Of a DNA stretch of 64,000 nt, positions 43,560 to 53,279 are shown in pieces (the stretch's first letter is position 1; every line of letters begins with the position of its first letter). Under the pieces are notes generated by a model. That model saw only the letters and a list, made by a program, of their open reading frames with translations, was not told the DNA's origin and searched no databases. Position numbers and translations under genes: made by a program. The stretch comes from Fibrobacter succinogenes. Lineage in GTDB: Bacteria > Fibrobacterota > Fibrobacteria > Fibrobacterales > Fibrobacteraceae. The stretch covers positions 62,001-126,000 of the forward strand of contig CADCBQ010000002.1 of the NCBI GenBank assembly GCA_902799745.1, given 5' to 3'.

Positions 43560-46304
43560 ATGCGTGTTGCCTTACTGTTTTTTGTATCGCTGATTTTTTA
43601 TGCGTGTTCCTATGAAGGTGGATCTTCAGGGGAAATCGTTGTTGATTTTTCGGAAGATGAATTGGACTGCATGGTGCGAGTTGTTGCTCGAAATGCAAAC
43701 GCTTTGCTCGGTACAAATGATCCTCAGGCTAAGACTGAAGAATACCCGCAAATGAGAGTCAAAATTGACTATTCGTTTTCGATGGGACAGCACGAAGTCA
43801 CTTGTGGCGAGTTTAATAAGTTGATGAAATCTCAGGGCTTGACGCTCTCTTGCGAGAACAAGGACCTCCCTGCAACGGATTTGACCTATTACGATGCGGT
43901 GCTGTTTGCCAATGAAATGAGCAAGGCGAACAAATTTGACACGGTATATACTTTTACGAGCAAGCAAGTCGATAGCGATGGACATTGTACATTCCTTGAA
44001 GGTTTCAATTTTCACCCTGATGTAGAGGGTTTCCGCTTGCCGACCGAAGCGGAATGGGTCTTGGTTGCAGGTCGTAACTGGAATCCCGCGGCCGCCTGGA
44101 ATGCTGAAAATTCGAACATGAAACTTCATGAGGTGTGCTCGCGCAGGGATTCTACCCGTTTTTGTGATTTGGCGGGAAATGCCATGGAATGGGTTAACGA
44201 CTGGCTCGGCTTCTTTAGGGATACCACCATCTATAATTATGCTGGCTCCCCGGATGGGGGTAACCTGGGACGGAGAATCCTTAAAGGTGGTTGCTACCGT
44301 CAGCAGGCTTCTGCAATGCAGTTGTATAGCAGAACCGATGTTTATACTGTTACATCTTCGACTCGTGCCGAATATGTCGGATTCCGTTTGGCGTTCGGAT
44401 CGATTCCCGATGCCGTATGGATGAGTTACGATGGGCAGGTGAATTCCTCGCGTGTAATTGCTTTGGTGAATCAGCGTACCCTAAAGTCCATTTTTGGAAC
44501 CTATAAAGCGATACTTGCTTTTAGAAACAACCTCAATGGTCACATGGGTTATTTCAATTTCTCAAACGGCTCCATTTATACGGTAGACTTTCCGGATGTC
44601 TATGAGGATTTCCACCCTGAAATTTCTCCGAATGGGCGTTATATTGCGTATTGTTCGGGATTGGAAGGCGTGTCCGGTACGTCGACTATTTACGTAAGAA
44701 GGATTGAGCTGGGTGTAAATGGAATAGTAGGATTGAATGTTGAATCGGCGGCGATTCCACGGTGGCGCGTCTTGCCGAATGGCGATACAGTTATAGTGTA
44801 TGTAACCGATGCTGGCAACAATAAGAACGATGGTTCGTTTAAATCGGCCTCGACATGGCAAGTGACGTTCCAAAAGGGTCGATTCGGTAAGCCTAAAAAA
44901 CTATTTGACGGGGCGTATCACGACGGCATAAGCCCAGATGAAAAGTTGACTGTGAGCGGCGCGCGTCTGCTCCGTGCAAGAATAGCCGATTCGTCATCTA
45001 CGGTATCGTCTAGTGCCCGCGATACGGTTTGGTTCAATGGTGAACAGGCTTGCAACGCCTCCCTTTCGATGGACGGCACCAAGAAAACCCTGTTCCTTGA
45101 TTTTGGCAGCAAGACAGGGCGTGATTTTGTAGGGGAATCCTATGGAGTGCATGAACGCCTTTTGGTCATGGATAGTACGGGTAAGTTGATCCGTTCCGTT
45201 AAGGCCCCGGCGGGGTATTCGTTCGACCACAGCGAATGGGTGCGTGGACGTTCGGATTATGCGGTGGCGACGCTTGCCGATGCAAATGGCATGCACAATA
45301 AAATTGTTCTTGTGAATTTCTTGGACAGCAGCATTACGGATTTGGCTGAAGGCGACGATCTTTGGCAACCGAATCTTTGGCTTCCTGATGCTTATGACAA
45401 GTCTACTTTGGAAGTCGATGAAGATAGCGCCGGCGTGTACATGCATGTAGGCGATAATCTTGAAGGCCTTTTGATGCGCTATAATATGGAAGTCTTGTGG
45501 AAATACCGCGATACCGCCAATGTGGTCGTACTAGGTTCTTCTCGTCCGATGCTTGGCGTGTCCCCGAAGTATTTTAGTCCGAAATTCTTTGTCATTAACC
45601 TTGCGCAAACGCCTAATTCCATATACATGTCGAGGGATTATTTGGATACTTATATCTTCCCGCATGTAAAACGCTTGAAGTACATTATTCTGTCTTTAGA
45701 TCTCGATTTGTGGTACAAGAGCGAAGAAGAGAGTTTCTTTGTGAATGGCTATGAACAGTACGCCGGTTATGTCTATGACAAAAACCACGATTATTGGAAA
45801 GACGGTTATCCGAACGGGCTTTTGGAATGTACGGAGAACTACATTTCGGTAGATGGAGAATCGTTCTTCTTGGATGATCGTGGTCGTTATTTAAGTTCGG
45901 AATGCAAGTCTTGGGGCGACCGTGCTGATATTGCGATGGATTCCATGTTCTTTGACAAACATCCTGAGGCATTGGAAAATTCTATCGCGGCATTAAAGGA
46001 AATTCTCAAAAAGGCCGAAGAAAGAGAAATTTACGTTATCGGTGTGATTTTCCCGCTGAATCCGAATTATAAAAAGACGGGCGCATTTGGCCGTTACGGC
46101 ATGCGTCGAAGCCTGGCTCAAAAGGTTATTGAAGATTTGAAGGGTTTTGAAGACGAGTATCCTCATTTTAGACTTTATGACCAGAACCTGATGGGGGATC
46201 ATACTTATGATGACGATACCGCTTCGGATTCAGACCATCTTTGTTCCAAAGGTGCCTCCAAGATTTCGACTCGAATCAACGAGTTCATGAAACAATTAAG
46301 GTAA
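43560..46304 (+). CDS. TIGR02171-like lipoprotein 1: FGE-like + propeller + SGNH-like domains
   Basis: 914 residues. Lipobox IFYAC (Cys15). Residues 45-285 are an FGE/SUMF1-like domain (MGQHEVTCGEFNKLM, RLPTEAEWV, NAMEWVNDWL, ILKGGCYR, VGFRLAFG) without the Cys pair of true formylglycine enzymes. Residues 300-640 are a beta-propeller (FHPEISPNGRYIAYCSGLEG, SFDHSEW, DLAEGDDLW). Residues 645-914 look like an SGNH hydrolase: VVVLGSSRPM (Ser near 659) and DSDHLCSKGA (Asp-His near 891). Resembles Fibrobacter paralogous family TIGR02171, of unknown function. ATG 43560 is used; a TTG lies 6 nt upstream. Confidence 0.85.
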   Translation: MRVALLFFVSLIFYACSYEGGSSGEIVVDFSEDELDCMVRVVARNANALLGTNDPQAKTEEYPQMRVKIDYSFSMGQHEVTCGEFNKLMKSQGLTLSCENKDLPATDLTYYDAVLFANEMSKANKFDTVYTFTSKQVDSDGHCTFLEGFNFHPDVEGFRLPTEAEWVLVAGRNWNPAAAWNAENSNMKLHEVCSRRDSTRFCDLAGNAMEWVNDWLGFFRDTTIYNYAGSPDGGNLGRRILKGGCYRQQASAMQLYSRTDVYTVTSSTRAEYVGFRLAFGSIPDAVWMSYDGQVNSSRVIALVNQRTLKSIFGTYKAILAFRNNLNGHMGYFNFSNGSIYTVDFPDVYEDFHPEISPNGRYIAYCSGLEGVSGTSTIYVRRIELGVNGIVGLNVESAAIPRWRVLPNGDTVIVYVTDAGNNKNDGSFKSASTWQVTFQKGRFGKPKKLFDGAYHDGISPDEKLTVSGARLLRARIADSSSTVSSSARDTVWFNGEQACNASLSMDGTKKTLFLDFGSKTGRDFVGESYGVHERLLVMDSTGKLIRSVKAPAGYSFDHSEWVRGRSDYAVATLADANGMHNKIVLVNFLDSSITDLAEGDDLWQPNLWLPDAYDKSTLEVDEDSAGVYMHVGDNLEGLLMRYNMEVLWKYRDTANVVVLGSSRPMLGVSPKYFSPKFFVINLAQTPNSIYMSRDYLDTYIFPHVKRLKYIILSLDLDLWYKSEEESFFVNGYEQYAGYVYDKNHDYWKDGYPNGLLECTENYISVDGESFFLDDRGRYLSSECKSWGDRADIAMDSMFFDKHPEALENSIAALKEILKKAEEREIYVIGVIFPLNPNYKKTGAFGRYGMRRSLAQKVIEDLKGFEDEYPHFRLYDQNLMGDHTYDDDTASDSDHLCSKGASKISTRINEFMKQLR

Positions 46305-46307
46305 ATG

Positions 46308-49043
46308 ATGAATAGGGTGCTTTTTCTGTTGCTGCTGGGCGCGCTTTTGGCGGCTTGCTCCAATTCTGAAAGTGTTTATTCACATGAGGCTTCGGAGCCC
46401 GTTCTTGTATTCGATTCGCTGAAAGAGATGATTTCTATACAGCTCGAAAAGAAAGAGCTTGTACTTGGAACGAACGAAGAATTGGCGAAGGCGAATGAAC
46501 GCCCTCAAATGAAGGTTTCGCTGGATTACGATTTCTCGATCGGTAAGCACGAAATTACCTGCGGTGAATACAATTCGCTGATGGGGGCCGCCGAGATGAT
46601 CTTGAAATGCGAAAACAAGAAGTTCCCGGCGACGAACCTGACTTATTACGATGCGGTCCTGTTTGCAAATGCCCGCAGCAAGGCTGAAGGCTTGGATACG
46701 GCTTACAGTTATACAATCGCCGTTTTTGATGTTGAAAAACATTGCACGAATTTGGAAGGCTTTGCCTACCACCCGGAAGTAAATGCATATCGATTGCCGA
46801 CGGAAGCGGAATGGGTGTATGTTGCGGGCCTCAATTGGAATCTAGATTCAAGTTGGACAGCCGACAATTCGGAATATAAGTTGCATGAGGTCTGCTTGCT
46901 TACATCCGCAGAAACTGATGTATGCGATATGGCCGGAAATGCGATGGAATGGGTCAACGACTGGCTGGGAGCTTTTCGCGATACCACTGTATCGAATTTC
47001 GTGGGTGCTCCTGATGGAGGTGCGCTCGGGCAGCGTGTCGTGAAGGGTGGAAGCTTCCGTAACGAGGCGCACACCATTACGTCTTATTCCCGTGGAGATG
47101 TTTACACGGTGACATCTTCGACAAAGGCTGATTATGTCGGCTTTCGTTTGGCTTTCGGCGCAATTCCTGCTGCAACCTGGATGAACTCTAATGGAAATGC
47201 GATGACGAGCCGAATTGTCCCGTTGGCAAAATCGTCAACAATCCGTTCGCAGACTGGAACTTTCCGCTCGAAACTGGTATTCCGCAACGACTTGACGGGA
47301 AACCTTGCCTTTGTCGATTATTCAAACAGCATCTTGTCGATTGTCGAAATTGCGGATACGATAGATGCGTATCATCCGGAAATTTCGCCTGATGGCAAGA
47401 AGGTTGCCTTTTGTACGGGGCTTGAAGGAGTGTCGGGAAAATCGTCGCTTTATGTTCGCGACTTGAATGCCGATGGTTCTAATCTCGTTAAGCTAGATGT
47501 TGAATCTGCGGCGATTCCACGTTGGCGAATTTTGCCGGATGGTGATACGGTGATTGTCTATGTGACTGACGCCGGCAATAATAAAAATGAAACCTCGTTT
47601 AAGGCAACATCTACCTGGCAGGTGAAGTTTGCAAACGGCAAGTTCGGTAAGCCGCAAAAACTTTATGATGGCGCTTACCATGGAGGTATCAGCGAAGATA
47701 ATTCCCTGGCGGTCACGGGAGCAAGGCTTTTGCGCACTCGCATGGGGAATGAAGATTCTGTGTGGTATGAAGGCGAACAGGCCTGCAATGTGTCTTTAGC
47801 CAAGGATAGCAGCAAGCGAACATTGTTCCTTGATTTTGGCGGACGCACGGGGCGTGATTATGTCGGCGAAAATTATGGTACGCACGAACGCCTTTTGCTT
47901 GCCGATAGCACCGGAACATTAATCGGCTCGGTTGCTGCTCCGGCAGGCTATGCTTTTGACCACAGCGAATGGGTGTCCGGTGAAAAAGACCTTGCCGTAG
48001 CAACCTTGACGAATGCTGGCGGAGCTCATGTCAAAATCGTCATGGTGAATGTTGCTACGGGCGAGATGATTGATCTTGCTGAAGGGGATGAACTTTGGCA
48101 CCCGAATCTATGGGTCTTGCAAAATAGCGCTTTGAAAAATGTTTCACTTGATGTAGATAGTGCCGGCGTTTATCTGGATGAAAATTTTGATGTAGGTGCA
48201 ACCATATTGCGCTACAAGATAGAACTTGTATGGACCTATAGGGACTGGGCGAATGTGGTGGTTCTTGGATCTTCGCGTCCCCAGTCGGGAATTATCCCTG
48301 CAAAAATGCGCGAAAAGTTCAAGACAATCAATGTCACAAATGTTCCGAACATGGTTGCTTCATCGGAATTCATTGCCCGTAATTACGTGTTCCCGCATGT
48401 GAAGAACTTGAAGTATCTTATTGTGTCGCTGGACATCGATTTGTGGCATAAAGATGAACAGAGTGAATACAATTTCTTCTACTTGGACTATAAAAAATAT
48501 CCTGGATACATCTATGATGAAAATCATGATTTCTGGAAAAATGGTTACCCTGAAGGTTTGGCTGAACTCACCCAGAATACGCTGGGACAGGAATACAATG
48601 AAAAATTGATGCGCTCAACATTGGGTTATGTTCCGGGAGACCCTGCCAATTGGGAAGAAAATCCTGGAGTCGAATTTGACAGTACCTGGATGGATTATCT
48701 TCCGGATCATTTTGAGGCCTCGTTGGAACACCTGGAAAATATTCTCAAGATGGCCGAAAACTACAATGTTTCAGTGATTGGAATCGTTTTCCCGCAGAGC
48801 CCGAATTTTAAGAAGACTGGGTCTTTCGGCCGTTATGGAGTTCGCCGAAGCGAAGCCCCGAAACTATTGAAGCGAATCCAGGATCTAGAACAGGTTTATC
48901 CGAATTTCACATTCTGGGATGAAAATAAAATGGGTGACCACGACTACAGTGATCCGATGGCTAACAACAAGGATCACTTGAGTGACTTGGGGGCTCAACA
49001 GTTGACGGAACGTTTAAACTTATTGCTAGAAAGTATGGAGTAA
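46308..49043 (+). CDS. TIGR02171-like lipoprotein 2: FGE-like + propeller + SGNH-like domains
   Basis: 911 residues, clearly paralogous to the genes on both sides. Lipobox LLAAC (Cys17). FGE-like block: IGKHEITCGEYNSLM, RLPTEAEWVYVAGLNW, NAMEWVNDWLG, VVKGGSFRN. Propeller block: YHPEISPDGKKVAFCTGLEGVSGKS, AFDHSEW, DLAEGDELWHPNLW. SGNH-like block: VVVLGSSRPQSG (Ser near 655), KMGDHDYS and KDHLSDLGAQ at the C-terminus. The ATG at 46308 has AAGG 6 nt upstream; the ATG at 46305 immediately follows the previous stop. A copy-number expansion by tandem duplication is likely. Confidence 0.85.
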   Translation: MNRVLFLLLLGALLAACSNSESVYSHEASEPVLVFDSLKEMISIQLEKKELVLGTNEELAKANERPQMKVSLDYDFSIGKHEITCGEYNSLMGAAEMILKCENKKFPATNLTYYDAVLFANARSKAEGLDTAYSYTIAVFDVEKHCTNLEGFAYHPEVNAYRLPTEAEWVYVAGLNWNLDSSWTADNSEYKLHEVCLLTSAETDVCDMAGNAMEWVNDWLGAFRDTTVSNFVGAPDGGALGQRVVKGGSFRNEAHTITSYSRGDVYTVTSSTKADYVGFRLAFGAIPAATWMNSNGNAMTSRIVPLAKSSTIRSQTGTFRSKLVFRNDLTGNLAFVDYSNSILSIVEIADTIDAYHPEISPDGKKVAFCTGLEGVSGKSSLYVRDLNADGSNLVKLDVESAAIPRWRILPDGDTVIVYVTDAGNNKNETSFKATSTWQVKFANGKFGKPQKLYDGAYHGGISEDNSLAVTGARLLRTRMGNEDSVWYEGEQACNVSLAKDSSKRTLFLDFGGRTGRDYVGENYGTHERLLLADSTGTLIGSVAAPAGYAFDHSEWVSGEKDLAVATLTNAGGAHVKIVMVNVATGEMIDLAEGDELWHPNLWVLQNSALKNVSLDVDSAGVYLDENFDVGATILRYKIELVWTYRDWANVVVLGSSRPQSGIIPAKMREKFKTINVTNVPNMVASSEFIARNYVFPHVKNLKYLIVSLDIDLWHKDEQSEYNFFYLDYKKYPGYIYDENHDFWKNGYPEGLAELTQNTLGQEYNEKLMRSTLGYVPGDPANWEENPGVEFDSTWMDYLPDHFEASLEHLENILKMAENYNVSVIGIVFPQSPNFKKTGSFGRYGVRRSEAPKLLKRIQDLEQVYPNFTFWDENKMGDHDYSDPMANNKDHLSDLGAQQLTERLNLLLESME

Positions 49044-49046
49044 AAA

Positions 49047-51779
49047 ATGAACCGATTCCTGCTAGGCATAGTATTTCTTTGCATCGGATTCTTTGAAGTT
49101 TCCTGTTCTAATTCGACCAATGCGACTTCTGAAAATGTCGCCGAATTCAGCTTTGATGCTGTTTCGGGAATGATTCAGGTAAAGGCAAAAAAAGGCTATG
49201 CTTTGCTGGGAACGAACGAGCCTACGGCCAAGACAAATGAACGCCCCGTAATGCGGGTGGACTTTAGTTACGATTTCGCGATTGGCAAGCACGAAGTGAC
49301 TTGTGGTGAATTCAACGAACTCATGAAGCCTTTGACGGGGCTTGTCTTGACCTGCGAAAACGATAGCTTGCCGGCATCGGATTTGACTTATTATGATGCG
49401 GTCCTGTATGCAAATGCCCGCAGCAAGGCAGAACATCTTGATACCGCCTATACTTATGTCAAGGTAATCTTCGATGCAGAAAAACATTGCACGAATTTAG
49501 AGGGCTTTGCTTTTCATCCTGATGTAGAGGCGTATCGATTGCCGACCGAAGCGGAATGGGTATATGTCGCCTCCCGTAGCTGGAACGTCAAAAATGGATG
49601 GCTAGCTGAAAATTCGGATTATCTGTCCCATAATGTGTGTTTTTTTGAAACTCCAGAAAATGTCCCCTGCGATATGGTGGGCAATGTGATGGAATGGATG
49701 AACGATTGGCTGGGCTATTTCCGTGATACTGCGGTTGTGAACTATGTGGGTGCTCCCGATGGCGATGCGCTTGGTCAGCGCGTTGTGAAGGGTGGAAGTT
49801 TCCGCAATGCCGAAAAATCAATTACGCAGTACGCTCGTGGTGATGTATATACGGTGACATCTTCAACAAGAGCGAATTATGTGGGATTTCGCCTTGCGTT
49901 GGGAGCGGTTCCCGATGCAACTTGGCTGAATGCAAGTGGCAAAGCGGTGGCTAGCCGTGTCATTTCTTTGGCGGGAGCTTCTACGATCCGTTCCTTGACG
50001 GGGACTTATCGCGCTAAACTTGTTTTCCGCAACGATATCACCGGAAACCTCGCTTTTGTAGACTTTTCTGGTGGAACGAATTCGGTCGTCGAAATCGAAG
50101 ATTCCCTTGAAGCTTACCACCCCGAAATTTCTCCTAACGGCAAGAAGGTGGCTTTCTGCACAAAATTTGAAGGTGTTGCGGGCAAGTCGGAACTATATGT
50201 GCGCGATTTGAATGTCGCTGGATCAAATCTTGTTAAGCTGGATGTCGAATCTGCTGCGATTCCGCGTTGGCATGTTCTTGAAAACGGGGATACGGTGATT
50301 GTCTATGTGACTGATGCCGGAAACAACAAGGATGAATCTGCCTTTAAGCAGGCTTCAACTTGGCAGGTGAAGTTTGCGAACAATAAATTCGGAAAGCCCG
50401 AAAAATTGTTCGACGGGGCGTTCCATGGAGGCATTAGTGAAGACAATACCCTTGCTGTGACGGGGGCTAGGCTTTTGCGTGCTCGCGTTGACGGCGAAAA
50501 TGAACTTTGGTATGGTGGCGAACAGGCTTGCAATGCTTCTTTGGCGAAAGATAGTAGCAAACGTACCTTGTTCCTCGACTTTGGCGGAAAAACAGGTCAT
50601 GAATTTGTCGGCGAAAATTATGGTACGCATGAACGCCTCTTGGTTGCCGATGCTCAAGGCCGCTTGATTCAGTCGGTGGCTGCACCATCGGGGTATTCTT
50701 TCGACCATAGCGAATGGGCGGCGAACAAAAACTTGGTGGTGGCAACGCTTACAAATGTAAATGGTGCGCACCAGAAAATTGTCCTTGTGAATATGACCGA
50801 TAGTTCCGTGACGGATTTGACGGAAGGTGAAGAACTGTGGCATCCGTATTTGTGGGTGAATGCCGGAGCCTCTTCCGGTGCCGATGATTTGCTGGATCTA
50901 GATAGTGCGGGTGTTTACCTGTCCGAAGTCCACCAGTTGGAACAGATTCGTTTTAGAATCAAGATGGAAAAGTTCTGGAAGAACCTTGAAACGACAGAAG
51001 TGATTCTCGTTGGAAGTTCCCGCATGGAAATGGGTACAGATCCGGATCTTTTCCCGGAATGGAATATGCTGAATTTTGGCGTGACCGGAATCGACCCGAA
51101 CCGCAATTACTATTTCATCTATAATTACATATTGAACCATTCGGAACATTTAAAGGCGATTGCTGTTTCGATTGACTTGGATTATTGGCGTGGCCTCGAA
51201 AATCATTTGGGCCTTGTCCTTATGTCGGGTGTCGGCTATGAATACGATGCCAATCATTCGTTCTGGAAAGACGGTGTTCCGGCGGGTTTTGTAGAAGCGG
51301 TTGAAAATGCTTACCCCGCAGCTCCTGAAGAAACGGTTCATTTCTCTGCTCGCGGCGGAATGATGGTTCCTATCCGTTCTTGGGATGCCGATGGTGTCGA
51401 CGTATTGCACGATTCTGCTTTTACGGATCTCGAAATGCAATACTTGGACAAGAACTTGGCGGAGTTGAAGAATTTGACAGAACAAGCGGCGGAAAAGAAC
51501 ATTTATATTATCGGAATTATTTTCCCGCAGGCACCTCAGTATAAAAATTCAGGCGCGTTCGGTGCGTATGGAATGCCGCGCAGCGTTGCGGTTCAGAAGA
51601 TTGCTTATCTTGATTCTTTGGCGAAGTCGAATTCGCATTTTATTCTCATGGATGAAAATAAGATGGGTGACCATGACTACTCGGATGAAATGGCTCACAA
51701 TCGTGACCACTTGAGTTTCTTGGGTGCCCAGAAATTGACGGCTCGGATTGATTCTGTGCTACGTACCTTGAAATGGTAA
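49047..51779 (+). CDS. TIGR02171-like lipoprotein 3: FGE-like + propeller + SGNH-like domains
   Basis: 910 residues with a lipobox-like FEVSC (Cys20). The FGE-like and propeller domains are close to lipoprotein 2 (VVKGGSFRN, YHPEISPNGKKVAFCTKFEG, SFDHSEW, DLTEGEELWHPYLW). The last third diverges more: the SGNH-like Ser block reads VILVGSSRMEMG and the following segment (LFPEWNMLNFGVTGIDPNRNYY) differs from its paralogues, though RDHLSFLGAQ is kept. Such divergence in one domain suggests altered substrate specificity. The stop overlaps the next start by 7 nt. Confidence 0.85.
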   Translation: MNRFLLGIVFLCIGFFEVSCSNSTNATSENVAEFSFDAVSGMIQVKAKKGYALLGTNEPTAKTNERPVMRVDFSYDFAIGKHEVTCGEFNELMKPLTGLVLTCENDSLPASDLTYYDAVLYANARSKAEHLDTAYTYVKVIFDAEKHCTNLEGFAFHPDVEAYRLPTEAEWVYVASRSWNVKNGWLAENSDYLSHNVCFFETPENVPCDMVGNVMEWMNDWLGYFRDTAVVNYVGAPDGDALGQRVVKGGSFRNAEKSITQYARGDVYTVTSSTRANYVGFRLALGAVPDATWLNASGKAVASRVISLAGASTIRSLTGTYRAKLVFRNDITGNLAFVDFSGGTNSVVEIEDSLEAYHPEISPNGKKVAFCTKFEGVAGKSELYVRDLNVAGSNLVKLDVESAAIPRWHVLENGDTVIVYVTDAGNNKDESAFKQASTWQVKFANNKFGKPEKLFDGAFHGGISEDNTLAVTGARLLRARVDGENELWYGGEQACNASLAKDSSKRTLFLDFGGKTGHEFVGENYGTHERLLVADAQGRLIQSVAAPSGYSFDHSEWAANKNLVVATLTNVNGAHQKIVLVNMTDSSVTDLTEGEELWHPYLWVNAGASSGADDLLDLDSAGVYLSEVHQLEQIRFRIKMEKFWKNLETTEVILVGSSRMEMGTDPDLFPEWNMLNFGVTGIDPNRNYYFIYNYILNHSEHLKAIAVSIDLDYWRGLENHLGLVLMSGVGYEYDANHSFWKDGVPAGFVEAVENAYPAAPEETVHFSARGGMMVPIRSWDADGVDVLHDSAFTDLEMQYLDKNLAELKNLTEQAAEKNIYIIGIIFPQAPQYKNSGAFGAYGMPRSVAVQKIAYLDSLAKSNSHFILMDENKMGDHDYSDEMAHNRDHLSFLGAQKLTARIDSVLRTLKW

Positions 51780-53194
51780 TTGCTTTTTTTGTCATCCTGT
51801 TCGCGATTTTCCCGCTGACCGATACGGATATTTGGTGGCATTTGGCGTGTGCTCGCGAGTGGGTGACTACATGGACACCTGTCCGCATGCCCATTGTGAA
51901 TGTACATGAGTACTTTCAACTGGTTGTAGGCTTTGTTTACGGTTTGGGTGGTGCACCTCTCTTGGTGGCCATCAAGGCGGTGTTGTGGGGAATCGTCTTT
52001 TGGCTGTTCCTTCGTCGTTCAGGGTCAGCATCCCTAGCTAAATGGGTGCTTTGCCTAGTATTCCTCTTCCTATTCCGCTACCAGTTTGAAATGCGTCCGG
52101 TGCTTTTTTCGCTGTTGTTCCTTGGCGTTTACTGGAATGCGATTCCGTGGCTAGCCAAGGAATGGTATGAATCTCGGTTCGGTGTGAAACGGGTTGCGTA
52201 CGCAGCGTTGATTCTTGTCGTTCAGTGGCTTTGGTGCAAGTGCCAGGGGCTTTATGTCTTGGGCCCCATTTTTGCGACATTAGTATTGTGCGCCTGTTTG
52301 CTTGAATCTAAAAAGCAGGGCAGACTCTGCGCAAAATTCGTAGTTCCGCAAGTTGCTTTTGTATTGCTTCTTTGGACAATGCCGTTTTTGCATCGCGAGG
52401 GCTTGGCGTTGTTCCTGTATCCGTTTGGACTGCTGGACCGCTTGCTTGGCCTTACTCAATCTGCAGCGATATTTGCAAGTGAAATTGCCGAAAACCGTTC
52501 TCCTGTAACACTTTTGATGGCGGGGGAGAACTGGATTGTTTCGGTGATAATGATTGTGCTGAGTCTTGTTGGAATGGTACTTGCTGGCTTGAATTGCCGT
52601 TCTGTAAAGTCTTTGTGGATGCTTGCCATGGCGATTCTCGCGCTTGTTGCCGAACGCAACTTTGTGTTGTTCTTGCCCGTACTTTTGGGAATGTTGCCAA
52701 TTTCCTCAAAGCAACCGAAGGTTGCGACCTCATCCCTCATCCCTCACATCTCGCTTCCTACTGTCTACTGCCTACTTCCAACTTTGTTTATTCTCGGTCT
52801 CTGGGTTCGTTCGCTTTTCGCTTATGACTCCATGGTTGCTTACCAGCGTGTGCCTGTGCAAGCCTCAGAATGGATGGCGGAACATTCCCATTCGGGTAAG
52901 CTGTTTAACGATGACCGCGCCGGTGGTTACTTGGCGTTAATGAATCCTGCGGACTCCATTTATATCGATGGCAGGTTCATCCTCAAGACTGCAGATTTCT
53001 TTGAACGGTATCTGAATTACGCTGAAGATCCCGCTCTGTTTATGCATGATGCCGATTCTTTAGGCATTGACCGTGCCCTATTCCCGCTGCGGTATTACGC
53101 CCGCTGGGATAAACTGATGCTTGCCCTTGATCGGGATTCTCGCTGGCACTTGGCCTACCGCGACGAATACTTCGCCGTATTCGATAAATATTAA
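51773..53194 (+). CDS. Polytopic membrane protein, GT-C glycosyltransferase-like
   Basis: 473 residues with about ten hydrophobic helices and a C-terminal soluble domain of about 100 residues (FNDDRAGGYLALMNPADSIYIDGRF). FPLTDTDIWWHLACAREW right after the first helix resembles the first-loop Asp motif of GT-C lipid-dependent glycosyltransferases. No exact family is certain. It overlaps lipoprotein 3 by 7 nt and closes the six-gene run. Residues about 320-338 (LIPHISLPTVYCLLPT) are encoded by a pyrimidine-rich microrepeat. Confidence 0.65.
   Translation: MVIAFFVILFAIFPLTDTDIWWHLACAREWVTTWTPVRMPIVNVHEYFQLVVGFVYGLGGAPLLVAIKAVLWGIVFWLFLRRSGSASLAKWVLCLVFLFLFRYQFEMRPVLFSLLFLGVYWNAIPWLAKEWYESRFGVKRVAYAALILVVQWLWCKCQGLYVLGPIFATLVLCACLLESKKQGRLCAKFVVPQVAFVLLLWTMPFLHREGLALFLYPFGLLDRLLGLTQSAAIFASEIAENRSPVTLLMAGENWIVSVIMIVLSLVGMVLAGLNCRSVKSLWMLAMAILALVAERNFVLFLPVLLGMLPISSKQPKVATSSLIPHISLPTVYCLLPTLFILGLWVRSLFAYDSMVAYQRVPVQASEWMAEHSHSGKLFNDDRAGGYLALMNPADSIYIDGRFILKTADFFERYLNYAEDPALFMHDADSLGIDRALFPLRYYARWDKLMLALDRDSRWHLAYRDEYFAVFDKY
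52728..52783. repeat. Pyrimidine microrepeat inside membrane-protein gene
   Basis: CATCCCTCATCCCTCACATC is followed by CTACTGTCTACTGCCTACTTCC: short imperfect tandem units on a strict pyrimidine-biased strand, in frame within the CDS. Confidence 0.55.
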
Positions 53195-53229
53195 ATCGGA
53201 CGGTTGCTTTTTGAGAGCTTATATAAGGA

Positions 53230-53255
53230 AGGGGTGCGGCTGATGCCGCACCCCT
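53230..53255. terminator. Shared hairpin between convergent genes
   Basis: AGGGGTGCGGC / GCCGCACCCCT, an 11-bp perfect stem with TGAT loop, midway between the membrane-protein and GH5 stops. Neither side has a long T tail; the plus side is pyrimidine-rich (TCATCTCTCTCTCG). Confidence 0.7.
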
Positions 53256-53279
53256 CATCTCTCTCTCGTTTGATTGGTA

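Noticed and set aside
43560-51779. True formylglycine-generating enzymes activating sulfatases
   Set aside because: The catalytic Cys pair is absent and no sulfatase gene is nearby; only the fold is supported.
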